The notes: generated by a model not told the origin, from the letters alone. Positions 42,514-51,252 are shown, counted from the first letter of the stretch. The stretch is DNA of 54,777 nucleotides from an uncultured Lachnospiraceae bacterium (GCA_910588865.1 CAJUSJ010000018.1:1-54777); one strand, 5' to 3'. Program-made: numbers and translations.

Positions 42514-43476
42514 TCATGGTTGGTAAAAATCCATATCAATGGCCCCGGCCTCGCAATCCAGCTCCGCCCGTTTGGTGGCTCCCGGATTGTTAATAACCGT
42601 CTCTTTTATCAGATCTTTGATCTCAGTGCCGCCGATCGCGATCCTCCCAACAGCAGTGTCGATCTCGTAGTTAAAATCTTCTTCCCTGCCTTCTATAAAA
42701 TACCGGATAGCCCCGGCCTGACATTCACCGTCAACCTTCCACCAGGCCTGCCCCTCATAGATCAGTTCACCGGCCTGACATTCACCGCTAAGGTCTCCAA
42801 CACTGCCTGAGAGTACCTCCAGCTTGCCTCCCTGAACCTCCAAAGACAGTTTATTCGCGTTGATCCAGTCAGCGGTAAGGACCCCTCCAGCGATTTCAAG
42901 CTCCACTTCGTCAAACAGCACATCTGCCGGGATTATGATCTGTGCCGCGGTTTCCTCCCACGTTTCAAAAAGGGACTGATCAATGTTTTTCCTCATACGG
43001 ATATGGAGCTTGAGAGTGTCCTCGTCGGTCTCCTGAATACAGCGGTAGTTCTCATCGTCACAAAATACCTGTATCTTGTCAGAAGACGGGTCCGCGGTCA
43101 GTTCCACCTTTGCCCCTTCCACGTTGATCTCCAGCTCCGATATCAGCCTTCCCTCATATTCCGCCTTCCCGCTGCCGGAAACCGCCTCCGCGGTGCCGCT
43201 CTCCTGCTGATATAGAGTCTCCGCGGCAGTCTCCGGCGTTTGATTCTCCCCGGTCCCTGCCCGGAGCCCATTTTCACTTTCTGTCCTTCTGGTCTCCGGC
43301 TCTTTTTTCTCGGACACCGGTACTTCAACGGTGTTGTCCCTGGTGCCATGAACCGGTTTTCGCTCGTAAAAATAAGAAAGCCTTCCTCCCATGGCCCAGG
43401 CCGCGCCTCCCAGCACAGCCCCTGTTATGACGCATATGGCTGATACGATCAGCATTCCCTTTATCCAACCCTTCAT
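42514..43476 (-). CDS. DUF4097-family protein with N-terminal membrane segment
   Basis: A 320-residue protein with a membrane anchor (about residues 7-28), a Glu/Thr-rich linker (about 40-105) and a C-terminal repetitive beta domain of the DUF4097 type. It contains two similar units, SGECQAGELIYEGQAWW and DGECQAGAIRYFIEG, and a third near the end (AELDCEAGAIDMDF). The domain often sits beside PspC and PadR genes and is probably an extracytoplasmic beta-helix. The start has GGAGG seven bases upstream. Confidence 0.85.
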   Translation of the reverse strand: MKGWIKGMLIVSAICVITGAVLGGAAWAMGGRLSYFYERKPVHGTRDNTVEVPVSEKKEPETRRTESENGLRAGTGENQTPETAAETLYQQESGTAEAVSGSGKAEYEGRLISELEINVEGAKVELTADPSSDKIQVFCDDENYRCIQETDEDTLKLHIRMRKNIDQSLFETWEETAAQIIIPADVLFDEVELEIAGGVLTADWINANKLSLEVQGGKLEVLSGSVGDLSGECQAGELIYEGQAWWKVDGECQAGAIRYFIEGREEDFNYEIDTAVGRIAIGGTEIKDLIKETVINNPGATKRAELDCEAGAIDMDFYQP

Positions 43477-43590
43477 GAATTATCCTCCTTCCTCTCTATC
43501 ATGCTGCAGGTTTGCCTTCCTCCCTTTTCCGGGCAGCGCCCTCTCACCTTCGGTTTGACGGCATGTCGTCAGAAGGCATCTAAAAAAACG

Positions 43591-44334
43591 CTACAGGTTT
43601 GCCTTCTTTCTCCTATGGATAGGTCGGCTGATCAGGTCTATGAGGCCTCGGATCAGCCATGGCAGAAACCTTCCGTAAAATAAGATGGAAAGCAGCAGGC
43701 CGATGATCCCCAGCCCGATCCCCGCGACTCCCACTCCCAGCACCAGAAGCCCTCCCGGGATCCAGCCTGTCATGGAGACAATGCCCAGAACGCACAGGGC
43801 CAGTCCGCCCAGGAGAAACGTCAGGGTCAGCACTCCCACCAGAGCGATGACTCCCACCAGAAGACACAGGACCGCGATGGCTATGCCCATAGCCACACCT
43901 CCGGCTCCCAGCAGCATGGGCGCTGCCACAATAATCAGAATAATCCACAGTACCGCTTTCAGCAGACCGCTGGTATAGGGCGGCTTCCCCGCGCCGCTGC
44001 CGGTCTTCCCCGACCCTTGGGACCCCCCCTGGTCTTCCCGGGCCTCCGGCAAATCCAGACGCTTGCTCACCTGATAGTTAGGATCCCGAAAACGCTCGTC
44101 ATCATACCCCCTGTCTGTGAACTGGCCTCCTTCCTCCAGATTCCCCGCCAGGTCGGACCGGATAATGGAAGCGATCCTCTCCGGGCTGCCAAACTCCCGG
44201 ATGGCTTCCCCCGCGCCCTCACCGGCCTCCTCCAGATAATCCCTGTAGTAGGCCAGGGCGTCCTCCTTCTCCTCCTCGGGAATATCAGACAGCAGATATT
44301 CCAGCTGTTCCATAAATTCATCCCTGTTCATCAA
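43591..44334 (-). CDS. DUF1700-family membrane protein
   Basis: A 247-residue protein. The N-terminal helical region has EEEKEDALAYYRDYLEEAGE and IREFGSPERIASIIRSDLAG, typical of DUF1700, which often follows PadR regulators. The C-terminal half has four to five membrane helices and a basic tail (RRKKANL). It overlaps the PadR gene by 17 nt. Its 3' end sequence is repeated near 43506. Confidence 0.88.
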   Translation of the reverse strand: MMNRDEFMEQLEYLLSDIPEEEKEDALAYYRDYLEEAGEGAGEAIREFGSPERIASIIRSDLAGNLEEGGQFTDRGYDDERFRDPNYQVSKRLDLPEAREDQGGSQGSGKTGSGAGKPPYTSGLLKAVLWIILIIVAAPMLLGAGGVAMGIAIAVLCLLVGVIALVGVLTLTFLLGGLALCVLGIVSMTGWIPGGLLVLGVGVAGIGLGIIGLLLSILFYGRFLPWLIRGLIDLISRPIHRRKKANL

Positions 44335-44647
44335 TCAGCTCCTCCAATATTCGTGAGATTTTTCCAGAATAGATGGCCCACTCGCTTCTGTACAGGTTCA
44401 ACTGTGTCCGTCCCTTTTCCGTGATCTGATAATATCTCCGGTTCCTGCCATCTATGGCCAGATCATACACAGCCAGGCACTCTTCCTTCAACAGCCTTCT
44501 GAGAACCGGATAAAGAGTTGACTCTGAAACCTCAATGGCCCCTCTCACATCCTGCGTGATCTTGTAGCCGTAAGTGCCTCTGGTTTCCTTAGACACCACA
44601 GCCAGCACGATCGCGTCCAACAGGGCCGCGCCTGTATTAAATACCAT
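44318..44647 (-). CDS. PadR-family transcriptional regulator
   Basis: A 109-residue PadR winged-helix protein. YGYKITQDVRGAIEVSESTL is the recognition region (about residues 26-45), followed by YPVLRRLLKEECLA and GRNRRYYQITEKG. It usually represses its own operon and envelope genes, with release by stress. A consensus promoter overlaps a palindrome upstream. It is the first gene of the DUF1700-DUF4097-PspC operon. Confidence 0.92.
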   Translation of the reverse strand: MVFNTGAALLDAIVLAVVSKETRGTYGYKITQDVRGAIEVSESTLYPVLRRLLKEECLAVYDLAIDGRNRRYYQITEKGRTQLNLYRSEWAIYSGKISRILEELIDEQG

Positions 44648-44699
44648 GGTTTCGCTCCTTATCTCTTCCGTTTAGATTTATAATATTGTTTCTTTTTCT

Positions 44700-44720
44700 A
44701 TATTATATTCTATATAATAT
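44700..44720. promoter_or_regulatory. Palindrome overlapping the PadR promoter (probable operator)
   Basis: Two 9-bp arms (ATATTATAT and ATATAATAT) around TCT give a perfect palindrome that covers the -10 box and part of the spacer. This is the expected layout of an autorepressor site. Confidence 0.65.
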
Positions 44721-44730
44721 TATTTGTCAA
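44702..44730 (-). promoter_or_regulatory. Consensus SigA promoter of the PadR operon
   Basis: TTGACA (44725-44730), 17-bp spacer, TATAAT (44702-44707), both hexamers perfect. About 55 nt before the PadR start. Confidence 0.88.
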
Positions 44731-44781
44731 TCACATATTATAAAAAATTTACAATATCCAATTACCCGCCCCGTGCACATG

Positions 44782-44805
44782 AAAAAAACAGCCCTCATGG
44801 GCTGT
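44782..44805 (-). terminator. Intrinsic terminator of the receiver gene
   Basis: Minus-strand ACAGCCC / GGGCTGT hairpin followed by seven T residues. It is just after the receiver-domain gene. Confidence 0.9.
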
Positions 44806-44820
44806 TTGTGTACAGATGGG

Positions 44821-45231
44821 TTATCTCTCTCCCTGAAAAACGATGTCTCTCTCCAGCAATCCATCCTTTACCGCCTGGCGGTATTTCTTAATCATGTCAG
44901 CGATCTGGGCCCTGGTATAGGGCTTGATGATGAATCCAAAGGCCCGAATCTTCCATGCTTCCAGGGAAAAGCCAGGGATTCCGGACAGGAGGATCACCTC
45001 CGGATGCCGGGGCAGGTCATAGATCATGGAAGCCAGGGTAATGCCGCTGATCTCAGGCATCACCACGTCAGAGAATACCAGATCCACCTGATTCTCCTCA
45101 ATATACTGCATGGCAGCCACGGCATCATCAAAGCTTTCCCGGACCTGGATACCCTCCATGCCTGACAGGATGGTCACCAGGCGCTGTTTTAATTCCGGGG
45201 AGTTGTCTACTACGATTGTATTCAGTTCCAT
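44821..45231 (-). CDS. Stand-alone response-regulator receiver protein
   Basis: A 136-residue protein made of one REC domain. The phospho-acceptor Asp is in LVFSDVVMPEISG (about residue 55), acidic residues near the N-terminus (VVDNSPELK), a Ser in ILLSGIPG and the conserved Lys in FGFIIKPYTRA. There is no output domain, so it probably acts through protein contact. No kinase is adjacent. It has its own terminator at 44782-44805 and a leader hairpin. Confidence 0.88.
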   Translation of the reverse strand: MELNTIVVDNSPELKQRLVTILSGMEGIQVRESFDDAVAAMQYIEENQVDLVFSDVVMPEISGITLASMIYDLPRHPEVILLSGIPGFSLEAWKIRAFGFIIKPYTRAQIADMIKKYRQAVKDGLLERDIVFQGER

Positions 45232-45255
45232 GTCCTCTCTCCGTGTGGGGATTGT

Positions 45256-45278
45256 CCGGGGCAGTTCAGATGCCCCGG
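45256..45278 (-). other. Leader hairpin before the receiver gene
   Basis: A perfect 8-bp stem CCGGGGCA / TGCCCCGG with a 7-base loop, about 25 nt upstream of the receiver start codon. Possible mRNA stabiliser or attenuator. Confidence 0.5.
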
Positions 45279-45300
45279 AACCGCCCCGATCATTCTATCC

Positions 45301-45360
45301 AAAAAAGATAAATAAGAATCTGCTTCTGTGTACAGGCACAACGCGTCTTCCTATTTATCT
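45301..45360 (-). terminator. Intrinsic terminator of the S1 operon
   Basis: A stem of 13-14 bp (plus-strand arms 45306-45318 and 45347-45360, one mismatch) ends in six T on the minus strand. It lies about 40 nt after the S1 stop and before the receiver gene. Confidence 0.85.
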
Positions 45361-45401
45361 CTTTTGGCACTGTCTATTGCTTTCTCTTAAGGTCTTCTGA
45401 T

Positions 45402-46520
45402 CTACTCTTCCGCTGACATGGCGTCAATATCTACGTCGGCAACGTCAGCGTCAGCAGCCGGCTGGTTCTGAAGAGCCTTCATGCTCAGGCTGATCTTTCT
45501 GCCCTCCTCGTTGAAGTCAACGATCCTGGCCTCAATCTCCTGGCCGATGGAGAGAACATCGGAGGGCTTCTCCACATGCTCCCTGGAGATCTGAGACACA
45601 TGGAGCAGAGCATCCACGCCTGGCTCCAACTCTACAAACGCGCCGAAATCCGTCATACGCGCCACTCTGCCCACTACCACATTGCCTGCCGCGTACTTGG
45701 AGGCAGCGTCAGCCCAGGGATTGGCCTCCGGGAATTTAAGGCTCAGGGCAATCTTCTCGCCGTTGATATCTTTGATCATGGTAGTCAGGGTCTCCCCTGT
45801 CTTGAATACTTTCTTCGGGTTCTCCACACGTCCCCAGGACATCTCGGAGATATGCAGCAGGCCGTCCGCGCCGCCAAGGTCGATGAACGCGCCGAACTCT
45901 GTTACATTCTTCACAACGCCCTCCACCCGATCGCCTACCTGGATCCTCTCGAACAATGCCTTCTGCATCTCCGCTTTTCTGGCCACCATCAGCTGCTTGC
46001 GGTCGCCGATGATCCTTCTTCTGCGGGGATTGAACTCCGTGATGACAAATTCGATATCCTGACCCGCGTACTTGGACAAATCCCTCTCAAAGGAATCCGA
46101 TACCAGGCTCGCGGGGATGAACACTCTGGATTCCTCCACCACAACGCTTAAGCCGCCATCCAGAACCTGGGCTACCTTCGCGGTCAGCACTTCCTGGTTG
46201 TTGAACGCCTCTTCTAATCTTCGGTTACCTCTGTCAGCAGCCAGTCTCTTGTAGGAGAGAGCGACCTGGCCCTCACCGTCATTAACCTTAACAACCTTCG
46301 CTTCCATCTCATCCCCCACCTTTACCACTGTGGTGAGATCGACACCGGATTCATTGGTATATTCGTTTCTGGGAATAATGCCGTCGGATTTATAGCCAAT
46401 ATTCAAGACGATTTCATCTTCTTTGACGTCGATGACCTTACCAGTGACAATCTCTCCTGTACGTATTGTTTTTAACGATTCTTCTAACATTTGTTCAAAC
46501 TCATTTAATTGCTCTGACAT
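45402..46520 (-). CDS. rpsA: 30S ribosomal protein S1-like protein with four S1 domains
   Basis: A 372-residue protein with four S1 repeats (about residues 20-95, 105-175, 190-260, 275-345). The last two are closest to consensus: VEGVVKNVTEFGAFIDLGG and VVGRVARMTDFGAFVELEPG. It binds mRNA and helps translation start, or acts as an RNA-binding protein. The ATG at 46520 has AGGAGG nine bases upstream and overlaps the end of ispH by 20 nt. In many Clostridia ispH and S1 are fused; here they are separate overlapping frames. Confidence 0.93.
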   Translation of the reverse strand: MSEQLNEFEQMLEESLKTIRTGEIVTGKVIDVKEDEIVLNIGYKSDGIIPRNEYTNESGVDLTTVVKVGDEMEAKVVKVNDGEGQVALSYKRLAADRGNRRLEEAFNNQEVLTAKVAQVLDGGLSVVVEESRVFIPASLVSDSFERDLSKYAGQDIEFVITEFNPRRRRIIGDRKQLMVARKAEMQKALFERIQVGDRVEGVVKNVTEFGAFIDLGGADGLLHISEMSWGRVENPKKVFKTGETLTTMIKDINGEKIALSLKFPEANPWADAASKYAAGNVVVGRVARMTDFGAFVELEPGVDALLHVSQISREHVEKPSDVLSIGQEIEARIVDFNEEGRKISLSMKALQNQPAADADVADVDIDAMSAEE

Positions 46521-47361
46521 TCGTATGAACCTCCTCAATAATATTCTTGGGGGTCGATGCCCCTGCTGTAATACCTACGCTGCGCACAGAACCTACACTT
46601 TCAGGATCAAAATCGCCCAATGTTTGAATGTAATAGGTGTTTTTACACTCCTTTCGACATATCTCGTACAGTTTGCGGGTATTGGAACTGCTCTTTCCGC
46701 CTATAACAATCATGGCTTCTACCTGCGAAGCTATACGTTCAGCTTCCACCTGTCTTTCCTGTGTTGCATTGCAAATCGTATTTAAAACAAGTATATCATA
46801 ACCCCTTTTCGAAAATTTTTCAACTAAATCTTTAAATTTATTGTAATTAAATGTCGTCTGGGCCACAATACACAGGCTTTCTCCTGTCAAATCCGGCAAA
46901 AATTCCAGTTCTTCCTCGTTTTTTACCACCAAAGTGCGGTCATCCCCCCAGCCCCGGATGCCTTCCACCTCCGGATGGGCGCTGTCGCCGACGATGATCA
47001 CCCTTCTCCCAAGGCGGTTCTGTTCCTCCACCGCCCTGTGGATCTTCTTCACAAAGACACAGGTGGCGTCTACCAGGCAGAGCCCTCTGGCCTCAATCTG
47101 CTCATAGACCCTTCTCCCAACGCCGTGGGAGCGGATGACCACGGTTCCCTGGCTGACGTGTTTTAGGTCCTCCTCGTCCTTTAACACCTTCACTCCCCTG
47201 GCCTCCAAATCCCTCACCACCTCTTCATTGTGGATGATGGGACCTAAGGTATACACGGGTTTTGCTCCATGTTCGATCTGTTTATAGACCTGATCTACTG
47301 CCCGCTTTACACCAAAACAGAATCCAGCGGTCTTCGCGACAATCACTTCCAAGACACTCAC
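46501..47361 (-). CDS. ispH: 4-hydroxy-3-methylbut-2-enyl diphosphate reductase
   Basis: A 286-residue Fe-S enzyme, the last step of the MEP isoprenoid route. The three cluster Cys are in KTAGFCFGVKRAVD (about residue 15), LVDATCVFVKKIH and NTICNATQERQVEAE; HGVGRR and VGITAGASTPKNIIEEV are also family features. The GTG at 47361 overlaps the cmk stop (GTGA). It overlaps rpsA by 20 nt at its 3' end. Confidence 0.95.
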   Translation of the reverse strand: MSVLEVIVAKTAGFCFGVKRAVDQVYKQIEHGAKPVYTLGPIIHNEEVVRDLEARGVKVLKDEEDLKHVSQGTVVIRSHGVGRRVYEQIEARGLCLVDATCVFVKKIHRAVEEQNRLGRRVIIVGDSAHPEVEGIRGWGDDRTLVVKNEEELEFLPDLTGESLCIVAQTTFNYNKFKDLVEKFSKRGYDILVLNTICNATQERQVEAERIASQVEAMIVIGGKSSSNTRKLYEICRKECKNTYYIQTLGDFDPESVGSVRSVGITAGASTPKNIIEEVHTNVRAIK

Positions 47362-48041
47362 CTGCCGTCCTTGGGATTCCCATGGCCCGCGGCCTCCAGG
47401 ATAGCCTCCACCACCTGGTCAATGGTCATCTGGGAGGAATCAATGTATACCGCGTCCTCTGCCTGCTTTAAGGGAGCTATGGCCCTGTGGGTATCCCGGT
47501 AATCCCTCTCTATAATATCATGCTCAATTTCTTCCAGATTACACCTTAGCCCCTTTTCCTCCAGCTCTTTAAAGCGCCTTAAAGCCCGCACATGGCTGCT
47601 GGCTGTCAGATAGATCTTGGTCTGGGCGTTGGGCAGCACACAGGTGCCGATATCCCGGCCATCCATGATCACGTCCCGGGTATTTGCCAGCTCCCTCTGC
47701 AGCTCTAAAAGCTTTTCTCTCACAGGGGCATGGACAGAGATGGCTGATGTCATCTGGCTCACCTCCTCTGTCCTTATGAGGCCAGACACATCCTCGCCGT
47801 TTAACAGCACCCGCTGAGCCCCCTCTTTATAATGAATAGAAATGCTTATATCCTCGCAGGCCTCTTCAATGGCCTTCTCGTTATTCCGGTCAATTCCTTT
47901 TCTCAGAAAATACAGGGCCATGGCCCGGTACATGGCCCCCGTATCCACATAGATGAAACCCAGCCTGGCAGCCGCTTTTCTGGCTATGGTGCTCTTTCCA
48001 GCTCCCGCCGGACCGTCGATGGCGATATTGTATGTTGTCAT
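47358..48041 (-). CDS. cmk: Cytidylate kinase
   Basis: A 227-residue kinase that phosphorylates CMP and dCMP. P-loop IAIDGPAGAGKSTIARKAA at the N-terminus, YVDTGAMYRAMALYFL and the DGRDIGTCVLP segment are typical. It lies after the flavoprotein gene (23 nt) with AAGGAG as ribosome site, and before ispH. Confidence 0.95.
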   Translation of the reverse strand: MTTYNIAIDGPAGAGKSTIARKAAARLGFIYVDTGAMYRAMALYFLRKGIDRNNEKAIEEACEDISISIHYKEGAQRVLLNGEDVSGLIRTEEVSQMTSAISVHAPVREKLLELQRELANTRDVIMDGRDIGTCVLPNAQTKIYLTASSHVRALRRFKELEEKGLRCNLEEIEHDIIERDYRDTHRAIAPLKQAEDAVYIDSSQMTIDQVVEAILEAAGHGNPKDGR

Positions 48042-48064
48042 AAATTACGTGGCTCCTTTTATCA

Positions 48065-49300
48065 TTATTTGGGGATACTGCTTCCCGCCGCCCAGCCTGT
48101 GGACCAGGCGATCTGCAGGTTAAACCCTCCTGTAACCCCATCCAGATCCAGCACCTCCCCGGCAAAGCGAAGATTCTTCACCAGCTTTGACTCCATGGTG
48201 GAAGGGTTAATCTCCTTCACCGCGACGCCTCCCTTGGTGATGATGGCCTCTTTAAAGCCCCGGGTCCCTGTCAGGGTCAGGGTAAAATGCTTTGTCGCGT
48301 CTAAAAGCCTCTGCCGCTCCTCCCTGGTGATCTCATTGACCCGCTTTTCCGGGGAAATGCCGCTTCTCCCTATGATCACCGGGATCAGTTTCGCCGGGTA
48401 TAGGTGGGATAAGGAATTCTTAAACAGCTTGTTGGAACTCTCCTCAAAATCCCTGCGGACCCTGGCGTCTAACTGCTCCTGGCTGAGAGCGGGCTTCAGA
48501 TCAATGGAGAGGGTCAGGGGTTTCTCCTTAAGTCTGGCCGTCACAAAGCTGCTGGCGCTTAAAATCACCGGCCCGCTGACTCCGAAATGGGTAAACAGAA
48601 GCTCCCCGAACTCCCGGTACAGCTCCTTTTTCCCGTCCAGAATCACCGCCTCCACATTTCGCAGGGACAGGCCCGCGAGCTCCTCCACCACCAGCTCCTT
48701 AACCTCAAAAGGAACCAGGGCGGGAAGAAGCTCTGTCACCTTGTGTCCTGCCTCCTGGGCAAACCGGTAGCCGTCTCCCGTGGACCCGGTGCTCTCATAG
48801 GACAACCCTCCTGTAGCCACGATCACCTGGTCGCCCCAGATCTGCCGCTTTCCCCTGTACAGCACAAGTCCCTGACAGACGCCGTCATCCACCATCAGTT
48901 CCCGGACCTCGCCAGACAGATGAACCCGGACCCCTAAGTCCTTCATCTGCCTGGACAGCGCGCCGATCACATCAGAAGACTTATCTGACACCGGAAACAC
49001 CCTGCCGCCCCGTTCTGTCTTTAAGGGACAGCCGTTTCTCTCCAGAAGGTTCATTATATCCTGGTTGCCAAATCCGTAAAAACTACTGTACAAAAAACGG
49101 GAGTTGGTCACCACATGTTTCAGCAGTTCCTCGGTATCACAGCTGTTGGTCACATTGCACCGGCCCTTGCCTGTGATATAGACCTTTTTCCCCAGCTTTT
49201 CATTTTTCTCGTATAAATGAACCTCATGTCCACATCCGGCGGCGGCGATGGCCGCCGCCATGCCAGCCGCGCCACCGCCGATGATCAATACCCTGCTCAT
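48065..49300 (-). CDS. HI0933/YhiN-family FAD-dependent oxidoreductase
   Basis: A 411-residue flavoprotein. The Rossmann motif VLIIGGGAAGMAAAIAAAG opens it, and ITGKGRCNVTNSC is the family signature; VATGGLSYESTGSTGDGYRF and FAGEVLDLDGVTGGFNLQIA follow. Relatives in bile-acid-metabolising Clostridia (BaiN-like) are one possible link; most members have no known substrate. It starts one base after the VOC gene and precedes cmk. Confidence 0.88.
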   Translation of the reverse strand: MSRVLIIGGGAAGMAAAIAAAGCGHEVHLYEKNEKLGKKVYITGKGRCNVTNSCDTEELLKHVVTNSRFLYSSFYGFGNQDIMNLLERNGCPLKTERGGRVFPVSDKSSDVIGALSRQMKDLGVRVHLSGEVRELMVDDGVCQGLVLYRGKRQIWGDQVIVATGGLSYESTGSTGDGYRFAQEAGHKVTELLPALVPFEVKELVVEELAGLSLRNVEAVILDGKKELYREFGELLFTHFGVSGPVILSASSFVTARLKEKPLTLSIDLKPALSQEQLDARVRRDFEESSNKLFKNSLSHLYPAKLIPVIIGRSGISPEKRVNEITREERQRLLDATKHFTLTLTGTRGFKEAIITKGGVAVKEINPSTMESKLVKNLRFAGEVLDLDGVTGGFNLQIAWSTGWAAGSSIPK

Positions 49301-49301
49301 A

Positions 49302-49664
49302 TTATGCCTGGTTCAAGTGGATGGCGAAGCCCGCGATCTCTTCCTTGAAATAGATAAAAACAGTCTTTCCATCCACCACTTTCCTGGTCTCCTCCACCGG
49401 AGTCATGCCCAGGCTCTTAAAATATTCCACTGCCCTGTCACAGTCATTGACCTTAAAGGCGATATGACCCACAGTGCCTCTGCCGGTTCCCTTCATGATC
49501 TCCACCAGGTCTCCGGCCCACACCGATTGGTCCCCATCCTTTGTGGGGATTCCCATGAGCCTGAGAAAATCCGCCGCCCAGGCAGCCGCCTGCTCCCCGC
49601 TGTCCGCGTTGATCCCCACATGGTTTACTTTCATGTCAAACATGGCCACCGCATCCTGACTCAT
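49302..49664 (-). CDS. VOC/glyoxalase-fold protein
   Basis: A 120-residue VOC-superfamily protein. FDMKVNHVGINADSGEQAAA opens the metal-binding fold, IVEIMKG-like Glu sites and GHIAFKVNDCDRAVEYFKSL follow, and FKEEIAGFAIHLNQA closes it. It resembles the VOC domain attached to, or beside, KDPG aldolases in Firmicutes. The ATG overlaps the PPK2 stop (ATGA) and has AGGAGG ten bases upstream. Confidence 0.85.
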   Translation of the reverse strand: MSQDAVAMFDMKVNHVGINADSGEQAAAWAADFLRLMGIPTKDGDQSVWAGDLVEIMKGTGRGTVGHIAFKVNDCDRAVEYFKSLGMTPVEETRKVVDGKTVFIYFKEEIAGFAIHLNQA

Positions 49665-51202
49665 CTGTCCGTCTCCTCCTGTCTTTTGAACCTTTCATGT
49701 TTTTGCTGTTTCTTCACTTCTTTTATCTTAGCCTCCAGGGCTTCCACAACTGTCCGAAGAACCTTCACCCTGGCATAGTACTTGGAGTTGCCCTCCACCA
49801 CGATCCAGGGCGCGTAGGTAGTGGAAGTGCGCACCAGCATCTCGTCCACCGCCTGCTCATAGAGATCCCATTTTTCCCGGTTTCTCCAGTCCTCATCCGT
49901 GATCTTCCACTGCTTTGCCGGATTCTCCATACGCTCCTTAAAACGCCTCTCCTGCTCGTCCTTGTCAATATGAAGCCAGAATTTCAGCACCACCGCGCCG
50001 TAGTTGGCCATGTGGGACTCCATCTCATTGATCTCCTGGTAAGCTCTCTTCCACTCCGCCTCACTACAAAAGCCCTCAATCCTCTCCACCATGACCCGGC
50101 CATACCAAGTCCGGTCAAAAATGGCGATGTGGCCGGCCTTTGGCATGTTGTTCCAGAACCGCCACAGGTAGTGATGCACCTTCTCTATGTCATTGGGCGA
50201 AGCCGTGGGATTCACCTGATAGCCCCTGGGGTCCAGATGGCTTGTCAGGCGCTTAATAGCCCCTCCCTTTCCGCCCGCGTCCCAGCCCTCAAAGCCCAGA
50301 ACCACGGGGATCCGCAGCCGGTAAAGCTCATTGTGCAGATTCTCCAGGCGCTTCTGCAGCCCGTCAAGCTCCTTTTTGTACTGCTCCTTGGTCAGGCTCT
50401 TTGACAGATCAATGCCTGACAGCACCCCGTTCTGGAACCGTTTGGCAGAAGCCTGGTTCTGCTTCTTCTCTGATTCCTTTCGTGCCGCTCTCTTATTCTC
50501 CAAGGCCAAAGCCAGACGGTCCGCCACAGTGGTCAGGATCTTCATCGCGCCGTAGTCTTTGTCCGTGGACTCGATAATGGTCCATGGGGCGTACTCGGTA
50601 TCCGTCTTCTCCAGCATCTCCTCATTGATCTTTAAGTAGCTGTCATACTCTTTGTTCCGCTTCCAGTCCTGCTTGTTCACCCTCCAGGACGTCTCCTTGG
50701 AATTGTCCAGCTTCTTGAAACGCTTCTTCTGCTCTTCCTTGGAAATGTGGAGAAACAGCTTGATGATCACTGTGCCGTCATCGCTCAACTGCTTTTCAAA
50801 AGACAGAATATCCTGGAAAGCGCCCTCCAGATCCAGGTTCTCATCAGGACAGTCAAACCGGTCTCTCTGGACAATACTGTACCAGCTGCGGTCAAAGATC
50901 GCGATCCGCCCTTTCGCCGGGATCTTGGTCCAGTAGCGCCATAAAAACGGCCTCATCCGCTCCTCTTCGTTGGAAGAATTGGTGGCAAACACAGAAAATC
51001 CTCTGGGATCCAGCGCCTGGATCAGACGGTTGATCTGTACGCCCTTTCCCGCTGCCCCCATTCCCTCAAATACGATCATCACCGGGATTCCCGCTGCCTT
51101 GCACTCCCTCTGCAGGCCTGCCAGCCTTCCGCCCTCTGTCTCCATAACCTGCTTGAAGGTCTCTTTGTCTGCCTTTTTTGACAGATCAATCTTCTCTAAC
51201 AT
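49661..51202 (-). CDS. Polyphosphate:AMP phosphotransferase, two-domain PPK2
   Basis: A 513-residue protein with two PPK2 domains in tandem. The second has a full Walker A (FEGWDAGGKGGAIKRL) and Walker B (IAIFDRTWYGRVMVER); the first has an altered Walker A (FEGMGAAGKGVQINRL) lacking the Asp, with IAIFDRSWYSIVQRDR. In class II PPK2, only one domain is thought active. It uses polyphosphate to phosphorylate AMP or ADP. Promoter near 51247. First gene of the operon that continues to S1. Confidence 0.93.
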   Translation of the reverse strand: MLEKIDLSKKADKETFKQVMETEGGRLAGLQRECKAAGIPVMIVFEGMGAAGKGVQINRLIQALDPRGFSVFATNSSNEEERMRPFLWRYWTKIPAKGRIAIFDRSWYSIVQRDRFDCPDENLDLEGAFQDILSFEKQLSDDGTVIIKLFLHISKEEQKKRFKKLDNSKETSWRVNKQDWKRNKEYDSYLKINEEMLEKTDTEYAPWTIIESTDKDYGAMKILTTVADRLALALENKRAARKESEKKQNQASAKRFQNGVLSGIDLSKSLTKEQYKKELDGLQKRLENLHNELYRLRIPVVLGFEGWDAGGKGGAIKRLTSHLDPRGYQVNPTASPNDIEKVHHYLWRFWNNMPKAGHIAIFDRTWYGRVMVERIEGFCSEAEWKRAYQEINEMESHMANYGAVVLKFWLHIDKDEQERRFKERMENPAKQWKITDEDWRNREKWDLYEQAVDEMLVRTSTTYAPWIVVEGNSKYYARVKVLRTVVEALEAKIKEVKKQQKHERFKRQEETDR

Positions 51203-51246
51203 ACCTCGCTCCTCCTTGAAATCATTTCCAAAATATGATATTTATC

Positions 51247-51252
51247 AGTATA
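51247..51252 (-). promoter_or_regulatory. Extended -10 promoter element of the PPK2 operon
   Basis: TGGTATACT gives an extended -10 (TATACT at 51247-51252). No clear -35 is seen at 17 bp. Confidence 0.55.
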
